The position numbers and the translations under genes are program-made. Of a DNA stretch of 64,000 nucleotides, positions 22,501 to 34,065 are shown piece after piece. Each line of letters starts with the position of its first letter. Position 1 is the stretch's first letter. The DNA is taken from contig NC_056038.1 in NCBI RefSeq assembly GCF_004379255.2, positions 32,414,061-32,478,060 of the forward strand. The letters are read 5' to 3'. This DNA comes from Salvia splendens. Taxonomy: Eukaryota; Streptophyta; Magnoliopsida; Lamiales; Lamiaceae. A model generated the notes under the pieces. That model saw only the letters and a list, made by a program, of their open reading frames with translations, was not told where the DNA came from and ran no database searches.

Positions 22501-24257
22501 GAATATTCCAACCGGGACTCTTAAAGTGGGACACCCAAAAATGGTAAACAGGGACTCCTAAAGTGGGATGGAGGGAGTACAAGATAGGACTTGGGAGTAC
22601 TTAGAACTATTATGTTCTTTTTACTTGATGCTGTTTTGAGTTAATTTTGGAGCGACTATTGTCTCGACTCTCATACGATATGATTCCAATGGTTTGCAGG
22701 TTAGCTTGATTGACATTCTAGACATGTTCTATGAGGATACTTTCACTCTGCCAGAAAACATGCTCCCATGTTATACAGTTGCAAAACCATCCAAACTGGA
22801 TATCAATAAGGTTCCTCGTTGTTTTTTCGAGTTCCTTCAGTTTTCAGACAGAACACCTAGATATATGTTTAGGGCACAACACTTGCACTGAGCTGCTGTA
22901 TGCACTTACACGGATGCATACTGTCTACTACTGTTGTTCACTATCTACCATAGCTTGCTGATTTATACCGATATGTGTTGATTTTGTTTTCAGGGCAGTT
23001 TCATGTTGAAGACATTGTCAACTGTCCTTGTGAGTGGGATATTTTTTGTGACCATCAGTGTTCTGGGAAAACTTTGTCTACCTAAGCTGCTGCCTATCAG
23101 AAAGAGGTTTATTCAGCAAAATTCTCAATCCCCATTATGTGACATTGTTCATGTTCCAGATCATTCTCTAGAACCCTCTGAGGTATGCTAGAAATGAGGT
23201 TATTTAAATGTTTTCTATCATAGAAGCATACAGAATCTGCCTTCTTCATCTGAATTACATTCACTACCTTATGTTCTTGCGTGGATGGTAACAAACCACT
23301 GTCTCCAGTTTTTGAGGTGTAAAGTTAAGTTGGTTATAATGTTCAATCTCTATATTGTCAAGTATATTGTTGTTGTTGTTGCTGTAGTTGGGTTTTTTAG
23401 GGCATAGTTTTTGGTTTTCTGACCATTTTTTCTTGATTATCTGACTTTGCCTTTTACATTTAGTTGGAAACATGCTGTGTGTCAATTATTAGACGAATCA
23501 AGGATTCTTTTGGTTGGTCTGGAGAAATAAGTACACCAGCTAGTGCATGTGCATGTATCGGGGAACTTCCTAAATTCATGAGTGAAGGGGATTATAAAAA
23601 TTTCAGTATGTCGGACATGTCACCCACATCTATGCCATTACAAGCTAGTGAAGAAGAGATGAAAAGATTAGAAGACATCGCTAGTTATCAGGTACTTTTT
23701 CTTTACTTTCTTTTTGGTTGTTTGTTTCCTTGTTGAGTAAGAAACTTTGAAAAGATTTAGTTTTTCTGAACATTGTAAAAAAAAGGTTGGCAGAAAGAGT
23801 ACTGTAATGTCCTTCAGGTTGCATTTGGATAGCGAATGTTTTTTTCATGTGAGTTCATAATTACCAACGTTGATGCAACTAATAACTTGTTCTGTCCATT
23901 GAACTACTTCAATTAGGTAATGGTGTTGACGGATGGGAAAATCATAGGGTTCCAACCCACTAATCGAGTTGCTGTTAATAATTGGGCTGCAAATCCATTG
24001 GCCAAAGAGCTGTATGGTGGGAAAAAACTCTCTCCTGGTATAAACCATATCCCAATTCTCACATACTACTGCTTCCATATTGGTACCATGTGGTTTGATT
24101 AAGTTTGTGCAACTTTGTTGCAGGATTGTTAGAACCTGGTCTCAAGATTCGCAATCCGAATGGCATGGTCGTGTTGGAGCTATTGATATCATTAAATCCT
24201 AAATCCTATTTTGCATTAGTTAGGGCTGTTGATATCAGTACAAGTGTTGATGGTTGA
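19578..24257 (+). CDS. Probable plastid-targeted membrane protein of unknown function, 8 exons
   Basis: Spliced CDS: 19578-20009, 20288-20491, 20624-21115, 22700-22810, 22994-23182, 23464-23691, 23917-24037, 24124-24257. All junctions are GT-AG and every join keeps frame, giving 636 residues. The N-terminus is rich in Ser/Pro with few acidic residues (MAFAPTISLLIPLSPTFSF), as expected for a chloroplast transit peptide. A soluble region follows (IYPGPVDDRS, FRQAVLEQLWSLELALFEPG). One hydrophobic span at about residues 418-440 (TLSTVLVSGIFFVTISVLG) is a likely transmembrane helix. The C-terminus is conserved-looking (PLAKELYGGKKLSPGLLEPG). For exon 3, the acceptor at 20623 is required; an AG at 20588 would break frame. 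I do not recognise a named family and assign no function. Intron 3 carries a Stowaway MITE. Confidence 0.82.
21116..22325. other. Large intron 3 of the plastid-protein gene, proximal part
   Basis: This is intronic sequence with no exon-like frame that fits the flanking phases. The stretch 21540-22300 is compositionally mixed and may be an old inserted repeat; no terminal repeats or target duplication could be defined. Confidence 0.5.
22326..22577. mobile_element. Stowaway-type MITE in intron 3
   Basis: It begins CTCCCTCCGTCTCACTTTAG and ends with the inverted form, flanked by TA on both sides (22324-22325, 22578-22579). This is the canonical Stowaway terminus (Tc1/mariner derivative), 252 bp. 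Internal GGAGTCCC...GGGACTCC segments are also inverted. Confidence 0.92.
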
Positions 24258-24501
24258 ACTTCCTTGTGTGATATTGAACCATTCTCAGATTTTGTAGAAT
24301 ATGTTCTTGCCCTGCTCAAAGGTCTTAAATGATGCCAATCTTTGCATTATTTGTATTGACTGTTAGTATTCAAATTAAATTAACGAGATTGTTTCTTTAT
24401 TAGTTCCCGAGGAAATTACAAATACCTGATGGTTTTGTTTTCCATTCTTTGGTCAGGCGAAGCAGGCACAAATAACTTTACGTTGCCAAAAATAAAAAAT
24501 A

Positions 24502-24681
24502 CTACCTGCGTCCCACATTAAGTGTTACCTGAGTGTGGGCGCAGATTTTAATAAAATATAAGTATAATTAGTTGGTGGAATGTAGGGTTTACTTATCATT
24601 TATAATAAAAGTGAAATGTGATTTTTATTGTGGGACGAACCGAAATGTTAAAATATGACAATTAATGTGGGACAGAAGTAG
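24502..24681. mobile_element. Stowaway-type MITE
   Basis: The ends are CTACCTGCGTCCCACATTAA and the inverted form (TGTGGGACAGAAGTAG), with TA flanks. The copy is diverged and short, downstream of the plastid-protein gene. Confidence 0.75.
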
Positions 24682-24683
24682 TA

Positions 24684-25346
24684 AAAAAATAAAAAAAATT
24701 ACGTTGCCGAATACTTTGCTACATAATAATCCTCCGCCAAAAATTAGGAATAATCTATCCTATATATACATAAATAAAAAGGGAATTTTAGAACTATTCA
24801 TATTCACAAGAATGCTATTTTATTCTTTTATTAATAGATCTCTTAATTTTGCAATTATATTAAGCAACATGATTTGGAAGGTCAAAAAATTACTATGCAC
24901 ATTTATTATTGATTAAATTTATATTGGGATCACTAAAAGTCATTCAGCCTAAGAAGACACTACAAATCTTCTATAAATTACACTTTCATTAATTTAAGTG
25001 TCACTAACACGTGAATTAATTTTGTTCTGTTAAAATCAACCGAACACGTGTGTTTAAATGTGGAGAATAAAAATAAATTTCTCATACCGAACACGTGTGT
25101 TTAAATGTAGAGAATAAAAATAAATTTCTCATACTACTAGATTCATTACAACAAAGGTACCCTCAAAATTAAAGTCACGCGCCCCCAATTCAGACTCACT
25201 TTCCTTATCTAGGGTTTTGCAAAAAGGCTCCCAGAATCCGATTCAACAACTCAATAGGTTTATCGAATCTGCTTCTCTCTTCGTTTCAATAGTCGCTCAT
25301 TATTCCTTTAAAAAGTTATAAGCACAGAACAGAGAGAGAGAGCGAC
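24684..25346 (+). promoter_or_regulatory. Upstream region of PDAP1-like gene with three G-boxes
   Basis: CACGTG G-boxes lie at 25008-25013, 25045-25050 and 25092-25097. The last two sit in a tandem duplication of 47 bp (25040-25086 and 25087-25133) with a single visible difference. G-boxes bind bZIP and bHLH factors. The spacing to the start codon is about 250-340 bp, which is plausible for promoter elements. 24684-25000 is AT-rich without a feature. Confidence 0.55.
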
Positions 25347-28300
25347 ATGGGTAGAGGAAAGTTTAAGGGCAAGCCGACTGGCCGTCGCCAATTTTCCACC
25401 CCCGAGGAGATGAGTAAGCTTTCTACTGCGATGCATATGATATTTGATTTTGACTGGGGAGGTGTTGTGTATATGCCTGCAGGAAAAAAACTTCATTATG
25501 ATCCATGTTTACCAATGAATTTCCTGTTCCTGGACTTTTTAGTTGCTTTGATGTGATGCTGCTATTTTGTGTGTGACGTTTATTTCCCCCGTGTTCCGTG
25601 TACGTAGGAAGGAACATTTCCGTTTGTTTGTTCCAATAAAATTTGAAGTCCTGAATTATACATCGTAGTCTTTTATTGCACAATTGATATTTAGACTGCG
25701 ATATTTAATTTGAAGACACATGTTCTCTTTAATAGCAAATAATGGTGCAGAAATTTGATGGATAAGTAGCAAAGACAAAGAGGCAGAGGAAATATGGGTA
25801 AAAATTGAGTTCCTTCTCATCGTATCATACAGTGTATCTAGAAAGCTACTGATAAATTCCGTACCAAAAAGAAAAGGAAAAGGTTTGCACCAGTAGAACA
25901 CTGCCCATTTCATTGGAGTTAGCCATTTCATTGGAATTAGTAAAAAAGTCTAGATCCATGATGTCTGCAAACCATACATGATGGGTTAACCAGTGTGACA
26001 ACTGACAAGCTTAAAGTTTAGCAGAACATATAAGACGTCTTTTCAACTGAAATCCTTAATTTCAACGTAGTTGATGAGCTGGACTGCTAAGCTAGTGGAA
26101 AAATAAGTTACTTTGAATGTTTTTTTCCCGTGTGTCAGAATACGGGTAACCAACATGTTAACTAATCGATTACGGTAAAATTGGATCAAATTTTACTGTT
26201 TTTTACCTCTTAGAGGCGTTATTAAACTTGAGACCTTTGGCCTCAGGAAAAATACCCAATTTTCCACTAGGCCATCCCCTGGGGGACGATCGCGATCCAA
26301 TGTGTCTTCATGTTTTTTTCCTGTTACAGAATTGCTGTTTTTCCATGTACTGCTCATCTGCAAAAATTTCACCATTTTTTTATTCTCATTCTTTTCAATT
26401 ACACAGTTGCTGGTAGTTCTGCTCGTCCCCGCACTTTCAGAAAGGTACTATATCTATTATTTTCCCACAAGTTCGTTAGTATCACGCTGATGAACTTCAC
26501 TTCTATAAATGTGCATTGTTGCAGATTTGGAGTTGTATTATCACATTATGAAATTTATTTGCAATGAGAAAGCATGGCTAAAGAGAACATAATGGTTATT
26601 ATATTAGCTATCTGTTCACTGAGTTGCATCTAGTTAGTGTTAGTCAACACATTCGTAGAGTTTCTGATTAATATATGTGCATAATGTTGTAATGAAGCTG
26701 ATAAGGTGGATCTCATTGGTTTTATTAGTTGATTTTTTGTGGAAAACAGATAGTTGTTGCATAGTTGTGAATTGGGTCATGGATCCTTATGAGTTAACCA
26801 ATATGCTTTTAGATTTTTATGTTCATGTACACTAGCCTAGCTGCCTAGGTAATACCAATTTTTCTGTTTATGTATTCTAACCTAGGTAATATTTTTTCTA
26901 TTCATGTATTATATCTGATTATTTATTTGTTAGTAATATATTTTGAACTAATTGGTGGCCACTATGTTGTAACTTGGAGTCTGGTTCCGACTTTCTTATA
27001 CGCTTGCCATTATAGTAAGAGCTTCAATCTTTTCTCATTCTAGAATAAGTGTTTTTTTTGCTACCAGGAAGTAGCTGATGTTGTAGAAGATGAGACATCT
27101 GATGTAGAGTCAGAAGAGGAATCTGAGGGTGAACCTGAAGTGAGTATGTATAATTGTGCCCCTCTTTTCCTGCAAAGTGAAAAGCCATTCATTTTCGTAG
27201 CCATATTGATTTCAATAAATGAGTAGACAAGTAAACATGCTCACCTCATCTCTGCTAAATGCTGCTAACAGAAAGTGAAAGGTGCTGAGGGCATCATTCA
27301 AATTGAAAATCCCAACCTGGTGAAGCCAAAGAACTTGAAAGCACGTGATGCAGATGTAAGTTACATTGGAAAGCCATTTTTCTGGGATGAACTCATGAAA
27401 TCTATGTATTTTTCATTATTTTTTCCTCTTCGGGTATTATGATATTATCACTTCCTCATCAACACCTAAATTGGTTTTCCTCTGCTCTTGTGCAGTTTGA
27501 AAAAACAACGGAGCTTTCAAGACGTGAAAGGTTAGTGTGTGCTTCCTGCTGTTACTTTCTTGGATGTTCTTTCTTAAAACTGATGACTTCAGAAATCTTT
27601 CTCCAGTCATTTTCATCCTCATTATTGACTTGCATTCGCAATTATTCATACAATTAGAAGTTATGTTGCTTGAGGGCTGCTCTAAGCTACTATACACTAC
27701 TATACACTAATGGGTTAATATTCTGATGGTTTGGTATTTAGAACTTAGAAGTATATATCACACTGAAGTGTATTCCTTTGTGGCCTTCCTACTACCACTA
27801 TTACTAATTCAGTGCTTACTGAAGTACTTAACATTGTTGTTCTCTTTACATCAATGAAGTTTCATTCCTTGTCTATTGCTTTAGAGAGGAGATTGAGAAA
27901 CAGAAAGCTCATGAAAAATATATGAAGCTGCTAGAGCAAGGGAAGACTGATCAAGCAAAGAAGGATTTAGGTAATGTTAAATTCTTTTTAAGAATATGTT
28001 TCATTCCTTGCATGCTCTTACACCTTCTCATAGGAGTGCAATCTAGCCAAGTAGTGGCAACTTTGAGCTCCCCATTACATGATACACATTTGTTATGTAT
28101 AAATAGTAAAAAAAATTACTCCATAATTTACAAATTATGAATATTTTGAAGCTCGTGAGCCTGTCAAGCTTGGTTGATCTCGACTCAATTACTTTGGTGT
28201 TGATTGTCAGTTTTTTCTCATGCTGATATCTTGTTCTTTCCCAAACGTACAGAGCGTTTGGCTCTTATTCGACAGCAAAGAGCAGATGCTGCTAAGAAAC

Positions 28301-28427
28301 GCGAAGAGGAGAAAGCTGGTAACTTGTTATTTCTATTTCTGTTTGCTTTCGTCCAAGTTTTACCTGTAGCTGATAATGGTTTGTTTCTGCAGCCAAAGAT
28401 CAAAAGAAGGTGGAAGGTCGCAAATAG
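25347..28427 (+). CDS. 28 kDa heat- and acid-stable phosphoprotein-like (PDAP1/PP28 family), 8 exons
   Basis: Spliced CDS: 25347-25413, 26407-26444, 27068-27139, 27272-27355, 27496-27530, 27885-27970, 28253-28318, 28393-28427. The joins keep frame and give 160 residues, a normal length for the family. The N-terminus MGRGKFKGKPTGRRQFSTPE is diagnostic of the plant PP28 family. An acidic Ser-rich block (DETSDVESEEESEGEPE) follows, with casein kinase II-type sites. The conserved GIIQIENPNLVKPKN segment and a Lys/Glu-rich helix (EIEKQKAHEKYMKLLEQGK ... RQQRADAAKKREEEKA) end at VEGRK-stop. The family are small, highly charged phosphoproteins linked to RNA binding in animals; the plant role is poorly defined. 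Upstream duplicated G-boxes may regulate it. Confidence 0.93.
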
Positions 28428-28662
28428 TTTTGACATACTGCTGCTTCAGAAAGTGATACTGATTCTAAGCTATGGTATTATGATACAGTTTTCAACTTTG
28501 ATTCGAACACTATGTATTCTACTGTTTTATTTCTGTCAACTTTGATCCACAAAAGACATTCACTTACATAATCTGGAAATACACTTAATCTGGTGCTACA
28601 CGTTATTACTAATATTCCCTAGTGTTCAATTTATTTCATTTGCTTATGATTCTAAATTACTA

Positions 28663-28886
28663 CTCTCTTTGTCCCACTATTACTCATGAATTTCTTTTGG
28701 GCAAGAGATTTAAGAAAATGATATTTATTGAGTTAAGTGTAGAGATAGAGTATGAGAGGAAAAAGTAGAAGATATAAAGAGCGGATAAAGTAAGGGAGAA
28801 AAGGTGTTGTTTTTGGTCAAAGAAAATCAACTTAAGGTGTGGGGCAATTCAAAATGGATAATTGATCACTAATTGTTGAACGGGAG
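28663..28886. mobile_element. Stowaway-type MITE
   Basis: It begins CTCTCTTTGTCCCACTATTA and ends GAACGGGAG, with TA flanks (28661-28662 and 28887-28888). The right terminus is eroded. Confidence 0.65.
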
Positions 28887-28888
28887 TA

Positions 28889-29785
28889 TTATTACTTTCT
28901 ACTTTGTTTCATATAAGATTTTCCAGGCGTCCTATCAAAGAAAGAAAAAGAAAATCCTATATAATTTTTTTTTTTTTTTGCAAAAGTATAATTGTTGTCC
29001 ATGTCCCATGTGCATGTCGCTTTGTACAGTTTTATGTACATCTTTAATGTTATTAATTTTTGTTTAGATGAATATTCATTGCTAATGATAGTTATTTTAA
29101 CCTAAAGTAAATTATTTTTAAAAATTTACCTACATTTCTAATGAGTTCTTATTTTGTATTTTGGACAAAATTGGATAAATACAACAAATTAAAATCTGGG
29201 CTTTAACCGTATGATAGATTGATTTGGGCTAATATATTGGGTCGCTTAAGCTAGAATAATGGTATGTTACAGCGTAGCAAAGTTCTGAAACACATGTATC
29301 TAGGAGGGAATATGATAATTTGATTATTTTGTCTTTTTAAATAAAAAATCCAAAGATTATTTTAAAGAGTAATGATAAACAACCAAATTTTGTACAACTA
29401 AAATAAGATTATATTAATAATTTGATGTATTACTTATATATTAAAATAATAAATATAGTAAGTGGATGAGTTAAAAAGACTTATTAGCCTTTAACCTCAT
29501 TTTTTATTTTTATATTTGAATTTCCTTTCTATTGTTTTTAAAATTTGAATTAAAGTATGCACTAATTATATTTATGGTTCCAAAAAAGTAAAAAAATTAT
29601 ACACAAATTATAAATATATGACCACAATATTATGCACTTTCCATGTACTATATATGCATTCATATATTTTAATTAAATGCATAAATAAACCTATTTTTTT
29701 TCAAATAAACTAATTTTTGGTTATACAAAATTTGGTCACTTAGATTTGTTGTATTTTAAATGTAGACTGTAGGTCTTGTACAATT
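28889..29785. other. AT-rich intergenic sequence
   Basis: No coding frame, RNA gene or terminal repeats were recognised. It contains a T-run near 28967 and generally low-complexity AT sequence. Confidence 0.5.
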
Positions 29786-30365
29786 AGGGATGTCAATGTA
29801 GCCCGCAACCCGTGGGCTAGCCCGAATAGCCCACCAAATTTATAGGGTTAGGGTCAAAAATTTCTATCCCGATAAAATTACAGTCCGATTTACCCGCACC
29901 CGACTAACCCGCAACCCGTTAGGGCCACACCCGAAAACCCGATGGGCTAGCCCGAAAACCCGTTAAAATTTCTATTGTTCTATTTGTTTGACTCTTAATT
30001 CGACACTTCATTGATTATTTTATAATATAGATAACTAAAAAGATAGCTTTTAATTTTATATATTAAATATATAAATATACAAATTATATATTAAATTTTT
30101 ATTAACATAATAATAGATAAATAAATTTCAAACTTCAAATTCACTAAAAAAAATATTTAAATTTCTAAAACATTCTTTAAAATTTCTTGATGTTTACATT
30201 TTATTTTGAAAAAATCTCAAATACTAGTATTTGATCATGTTTATGTTTGAGTTTAAGCATATATCTCAAATTTATCATAATTAAATATTTTACATTTTAT
30301 AAATATACTAATTTTCATCATTATTTTATAAATCGAAACCATTTGTCTCACCTTAAATTATCTAC
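29786..30365. mobile_element. hAT-like fragment, left end only
   Basis: TTAGGGATGTCAAT at about 29786 resembles the terminus of plant hAT-derived repeats. It is followed by subterminal repeats of AACCCGTGGGCTAGCCCG and AACCCGATGGGCTAGCCCG type (29800-29965). The following AT-rich sequence has no matching right end before the MITE at about 30366, so I call a fragment. Confidence 0.5.
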
Positions 30366-31077
30366 ATCGCAACTTAAAATAAAAATACAACTTAAAATTT
30401 AAAAAAATAAAAAAGACATAATTAAAATCCTAAAAAATAAAAATGACATAATTTAAAATACAATTTTATAGAGACATCCTTGAATATTTTATGTTTCACT
30501 TTCGATGTGGGACAAAATCATTCAAGGATGTCTCTATAAAAGAGAAACAACCAAGAATGAGTTTGTCCCACATCGAAAGTGAGACATAAAACATACAAGG
30601 ATGTCTCTATAAAGAGAAACGACCAAGAATGATTTTGTCTCACATCGAAAGTGAAACATAAAACATTCAAGGTTTTCTCTATAAAAGAGAAACAACCAAG
30701 AATGATTTCATAAATTCGCAAGCCCATCAAATATATATGGGCTATTACGAATTTCTTGTATTTATTTATTTGTAAAAATTATTTTTAAATATAAAAACAA
30801 TTTTAATAAATAAAAAGTATTTTTTTTTAAATTCGATTTGTTTTTTAAAAAAAATTGATTTATTGCGTCAGTGTGACGACGCCCACTCGCGGGCCGGCGA
30901 GTGGGCGTCACGCATGGCGCAGGGGCGCGCCACGGCGCCACGGCGCGTGGCGTGACAGCCCGTCCCGTGTCTCGCATGCACGGGTCGCGGGACGATGTGC
31001 CGCAACGCGTCGCGCGAGCAATCCGTCCCTCCGCGACGGAACGCGGGACGGTGGCGCGCCGCGTTGCGGGTGCCCTA
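30366..31077. mobile_element. Harbinger-type MITE relative with 73-bp promoter-like units, left-truncated
   Basis: From about 30366 the sequence tracks the element at 50.4-51.6 kb. It has the same AT-rich lead-in, an inverted then direct set of 73-bp units, the segment ATAAATTCGCAAGCCCATCA and a GC-rich tail. The tail holds a perfect 13-bp stem (GACGCCCACTCGC, 30878-30890, pairing with 30897-30909, 6-base loop). Direct TATAAA boxes start at 30535, 30608 and 30680. The left terminal repeat is missing. The right edge GGGTGCCC/TAA near 31074 is a likely terminus. Confidence 0.72.
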
Positions 31078-31154
31078 AGTGGACGCGCAAGTTCTTTGTG
31101 CTTCTTTACGTCCGTTTAAAACTATGTATAGTAACATAATATCTCACAAGTACT

Positions 31155-31385
31155 CAGGCCCGGTCCTGAGTTTTTATTGGCCCGGGGCGGAACTAAAAGA
31201 GGGGCCCCATAATAATACTATAAACGCTGCCTGCCTTTGCGGCTCTCTGCTGTGGGCTCTTGTTTCTTGCTTGGACCTGGCTTAGTAGCATGTATATACT
31301 CATGTATGTATTTGGATTTTGGAGGCCCCAACGTTTTGGGGGCCCGGGGCGGGGGCACTGCTCGACCCCCCCAGGGCCGGGCCTG
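31155..31385. mobile_element. hAT-type MITE with perfect 8-bp target duplication
   Basis: The terminal inverted repeats are CAGGCCCGGTCCTG on the left and, in complement, CAGGCCCGGCCCTG on the right. The direct repeat CAAGTACT flanks it at 31147-31154 and 31386-31393. An 8-bp duplication is the hAT hallmark. 231 bp, non-coding. Confidence 0.93.
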
Positions 31386-31393
31386 CAAGTACT

Positions 31394-32567
31394 GTATCCA
31401 ATGAGATTAAAAATCTAATCCCAACTATTACTACGATTTTTTTTTCTCTGTTTAGATTATCAAACATGAAGATTAATTATTAATATTGGAATAAGTATTA
31501 AATATTCCTAAAACAAATAAACATAAAAAGATCATACTTTTAGAGGACAAATAGAGTATTAAATAATCTCTGTAGCTGAGTTGTATTTCTTTTTGAATTG
31601 TTCCATTGTAGCTGGGTCTTTTTTTTTTTGGCAAAAGAACAATACATAATTAGCAGATTGTTGGGCAGACAGAACGAACTCCCTGTCCACTGAGTTTGTT
31701 TTGGCCTGCTGCTACCAACTCAATGAACTGTTGGGTTGACAGAAAGAACCCAACAGATACTGAGTTTGTTCTGCTTTTACCCGTTTAAAAAAATGTGCAT
31801 AATTTTCTCTATATAGTTTCAATTGAGACATGCAAAATATCCATACAAATTTCTTTCAAAGACGAAGGGGATAGTAGCCTTAAAAATTTGAAAAAACTCA
31901 TAGATTCCACCATGCACATTGCACACTTGGTCATCTCGACCAATCACATGACATGTGTTGTACGCTAGTTGGCAACTCGACACAACTTAAATATAGTTAT
32001 TTTACCTAAAAAAGACGAATCTTAAATATAGTTGTTCTATAGTTTTTTTTTTATTTTCAATCAATAATTGATAGTAGTATTTTATTTTATTTTAAATTTT
32101 GTTCTTCTTTTGAGGCAGAATTCAACCATTTTTGTTTTTTTAATCCCTTATAAATACTCTGCTTCTATACCACTACTTTCACGGGTAAGGATCCCTTGTT
32201 GTGCACTGCAGTGGCTGTGCTATTGTGCGCACACACTGTAGAAAATATAGGAACAAGAAGAATGAATCGGAACTATAGACAAATTCTCAAATATTTTTAT
32301 AATAAAAAATATTAATATTTTAATATTACAGTTTAAAAATTAAATAATACTATGAGTGGAACAACTGCCCCTGCTATGCTACTAGCGACAACATGGGATC
32401 CAAACCCCTATTTTCACATCTCAAAATCGTTTTCTTTTTCAAATTTTAATAATGTGCTGTACTTAACTCTTTATGTACTAGTACTATTTTGATTAACTTC
32501 GTATTTTTCAAATTTCTCGTATGCATTTAATTAAGATATAACTGTACACCATTTTGCAAATAAAATA
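31394..32567. other. Intergenic sequence
   Basis: No gene was recognised. An imperfect duplication of a GTTGGGYWGACAGAACGAAC...CTGAGTTTGTT segment lies near 31662-31710 and 31730-31775. Confidence 0.45.
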
Positions 32568-32789
32568 CTCCATCTGTCCCACTTTAGGAGTCCCGGTTGA
32601 GTCGGGCACATGTTTTAAGAAAGTGTTTGAGTATGTAATAAATAAATGTTGTAGTGGATGTTGAGACCCACTTTTAACATTTATTTACTTACTTTGTAGG
32701 CATTTTTTATTAGTTTATCACAACCGGGACTCCTAAAGTAGGACACCCGAAATTGATCAACCGGGGCTCCTAAAGCGGGACGGAGGGAG
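32568..32789. mobile_element. Stowaway-type MITE
   Basis: It begins CTCCATCTGTCCCACTTTAG and ends GGGACGGAGGGAG, with TA flanks. It shares GGAGTCCCGGTTGAGT with the copy at 22326, so the two are one subfamily. Confidence 0.9.
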
Positions 32790-33179
32790 TAGTATACTAG
32801 TAATAAAAAGAAAGAAAATTAAAAAATCTAAGAGATCCTGATTAAGTTTTTTTAGGCAAAATCCTGATTATGTTTTAAAACTTGTCTTAATTTGCAAATT
32901 ATATTTTCATACTATAATAAATAAATCAGTATTTATTTTTTGGGACCATTTTTTAGGTGGCATAGATAATTTTCAAAACCCAACAACTGCAACTGACGTA
33001 GATAAGAGAAAAAAGGAATTTTTGCAGTTCTCATTGATGTATCAAACTCAAACCCTCAATCAATCACACAAATGTATTCTCTTTTTTCGTATATGTGAGT
33101 GCAAAATCACTGTTGCCATGACACCATTGCACGTAATCATTCTGCACCACTCAACCCCTACCCTACAAATTTTAACATA

Positions 33180-33356
33180 GTTGTCCGTCTCGGACTACTC
33201 GCACATTTACTTTTCGGCACGGAGATTAAGGAATGAGTGTATAGCAAAGTCAACAATTGCTGCTGTAGGTGATAATTTTTACTAAAATGGAAAGAGTGCA
33301 AATAACTTGAGACGCCCAGAAAGGAAATAAGTGCAAGTAGTCCGAGACGGAGGGAG
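33180..33356. mobile_element. Stowaway-type MITE, eroded left end
   Basis: The left GTCCGTCTCGGACTACTCGC and the right GCAAGTAGTCCGAGACGGAG are inverted copies. The right terminus GGAGGGAG is followed by TA. The left terminal bases are worn. Confidence 0.75.
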
Positions 33357-33358
33357 TA

Positions 33359-34065
33359 TTTCTTTTATTTCCACCATGTTCCTCCTTGCTTGAAAACCAA
33401 CCATTTTTCCAAGCAAGTAGTGCTCCAATTTAGTTTGCTTCAATTTTACACAATTTAATTATATACACATTCCACTACCTTCCAGTAAACAAACAGTTGT
33501 AAATAATTAACAATTCATAATTCTTTGAAGGGGAAAAAAAGAAGAACAATTGAGTACTGGAGACTAGAGTTAACAATACAGTGTTGACAACTGACAGCAA
33601 GCAAACTAAAATCCGAAATTGGATACTAGTTTTGAATGACAACACAATTGCATGCTAAAACAGTTGAATCACTATTGATATATGTAGTTCAAACTCCTGG
33701 CCTACAGCAAATCAGGTTTTATATTTATATCCAAATCCCAACACATGAAATGAAATGATCAAGAGAGTGAAGACATTCTTGAGCAAGTACTCAAACATTG
33801 TCCCATTTGAGTTACTTTGATTTGAAAAGACACACATAAATAAAAACGTAGAGCAAAACAAACAGTTTGGTTCCTAAAAACATGTAGAGAGATTGTTCCC
33901 ATCCAACAGTAGGTTCCATTATGAAGAAAATGATAAAACCTTACAAATATAGAAACTCTCATCTACCATCCTTCCTCAGTTGCTTCCAAATCTGTGTCAC
34001 ATACCACAATGCATAAATTTCATATTTGCATTAGTTAGATGATAAATTAGGGGTGAAATTGGGAA
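33359..34065. other. 3' flank of the WOX gene
   Basis: AT-rich sequence downstream (minus-strand sense) of the WOX9-type gene. It probably includes the 3' UTR; no polyadenylation site could be fixed. Confidence 0.45.

Noticed and set aside
30855..31139. Arg-rich frames in the GC-rich tail of the MITE
   Set aside because: They are open on both strands through composition only; the region is a transposon terminus with a hairpin.
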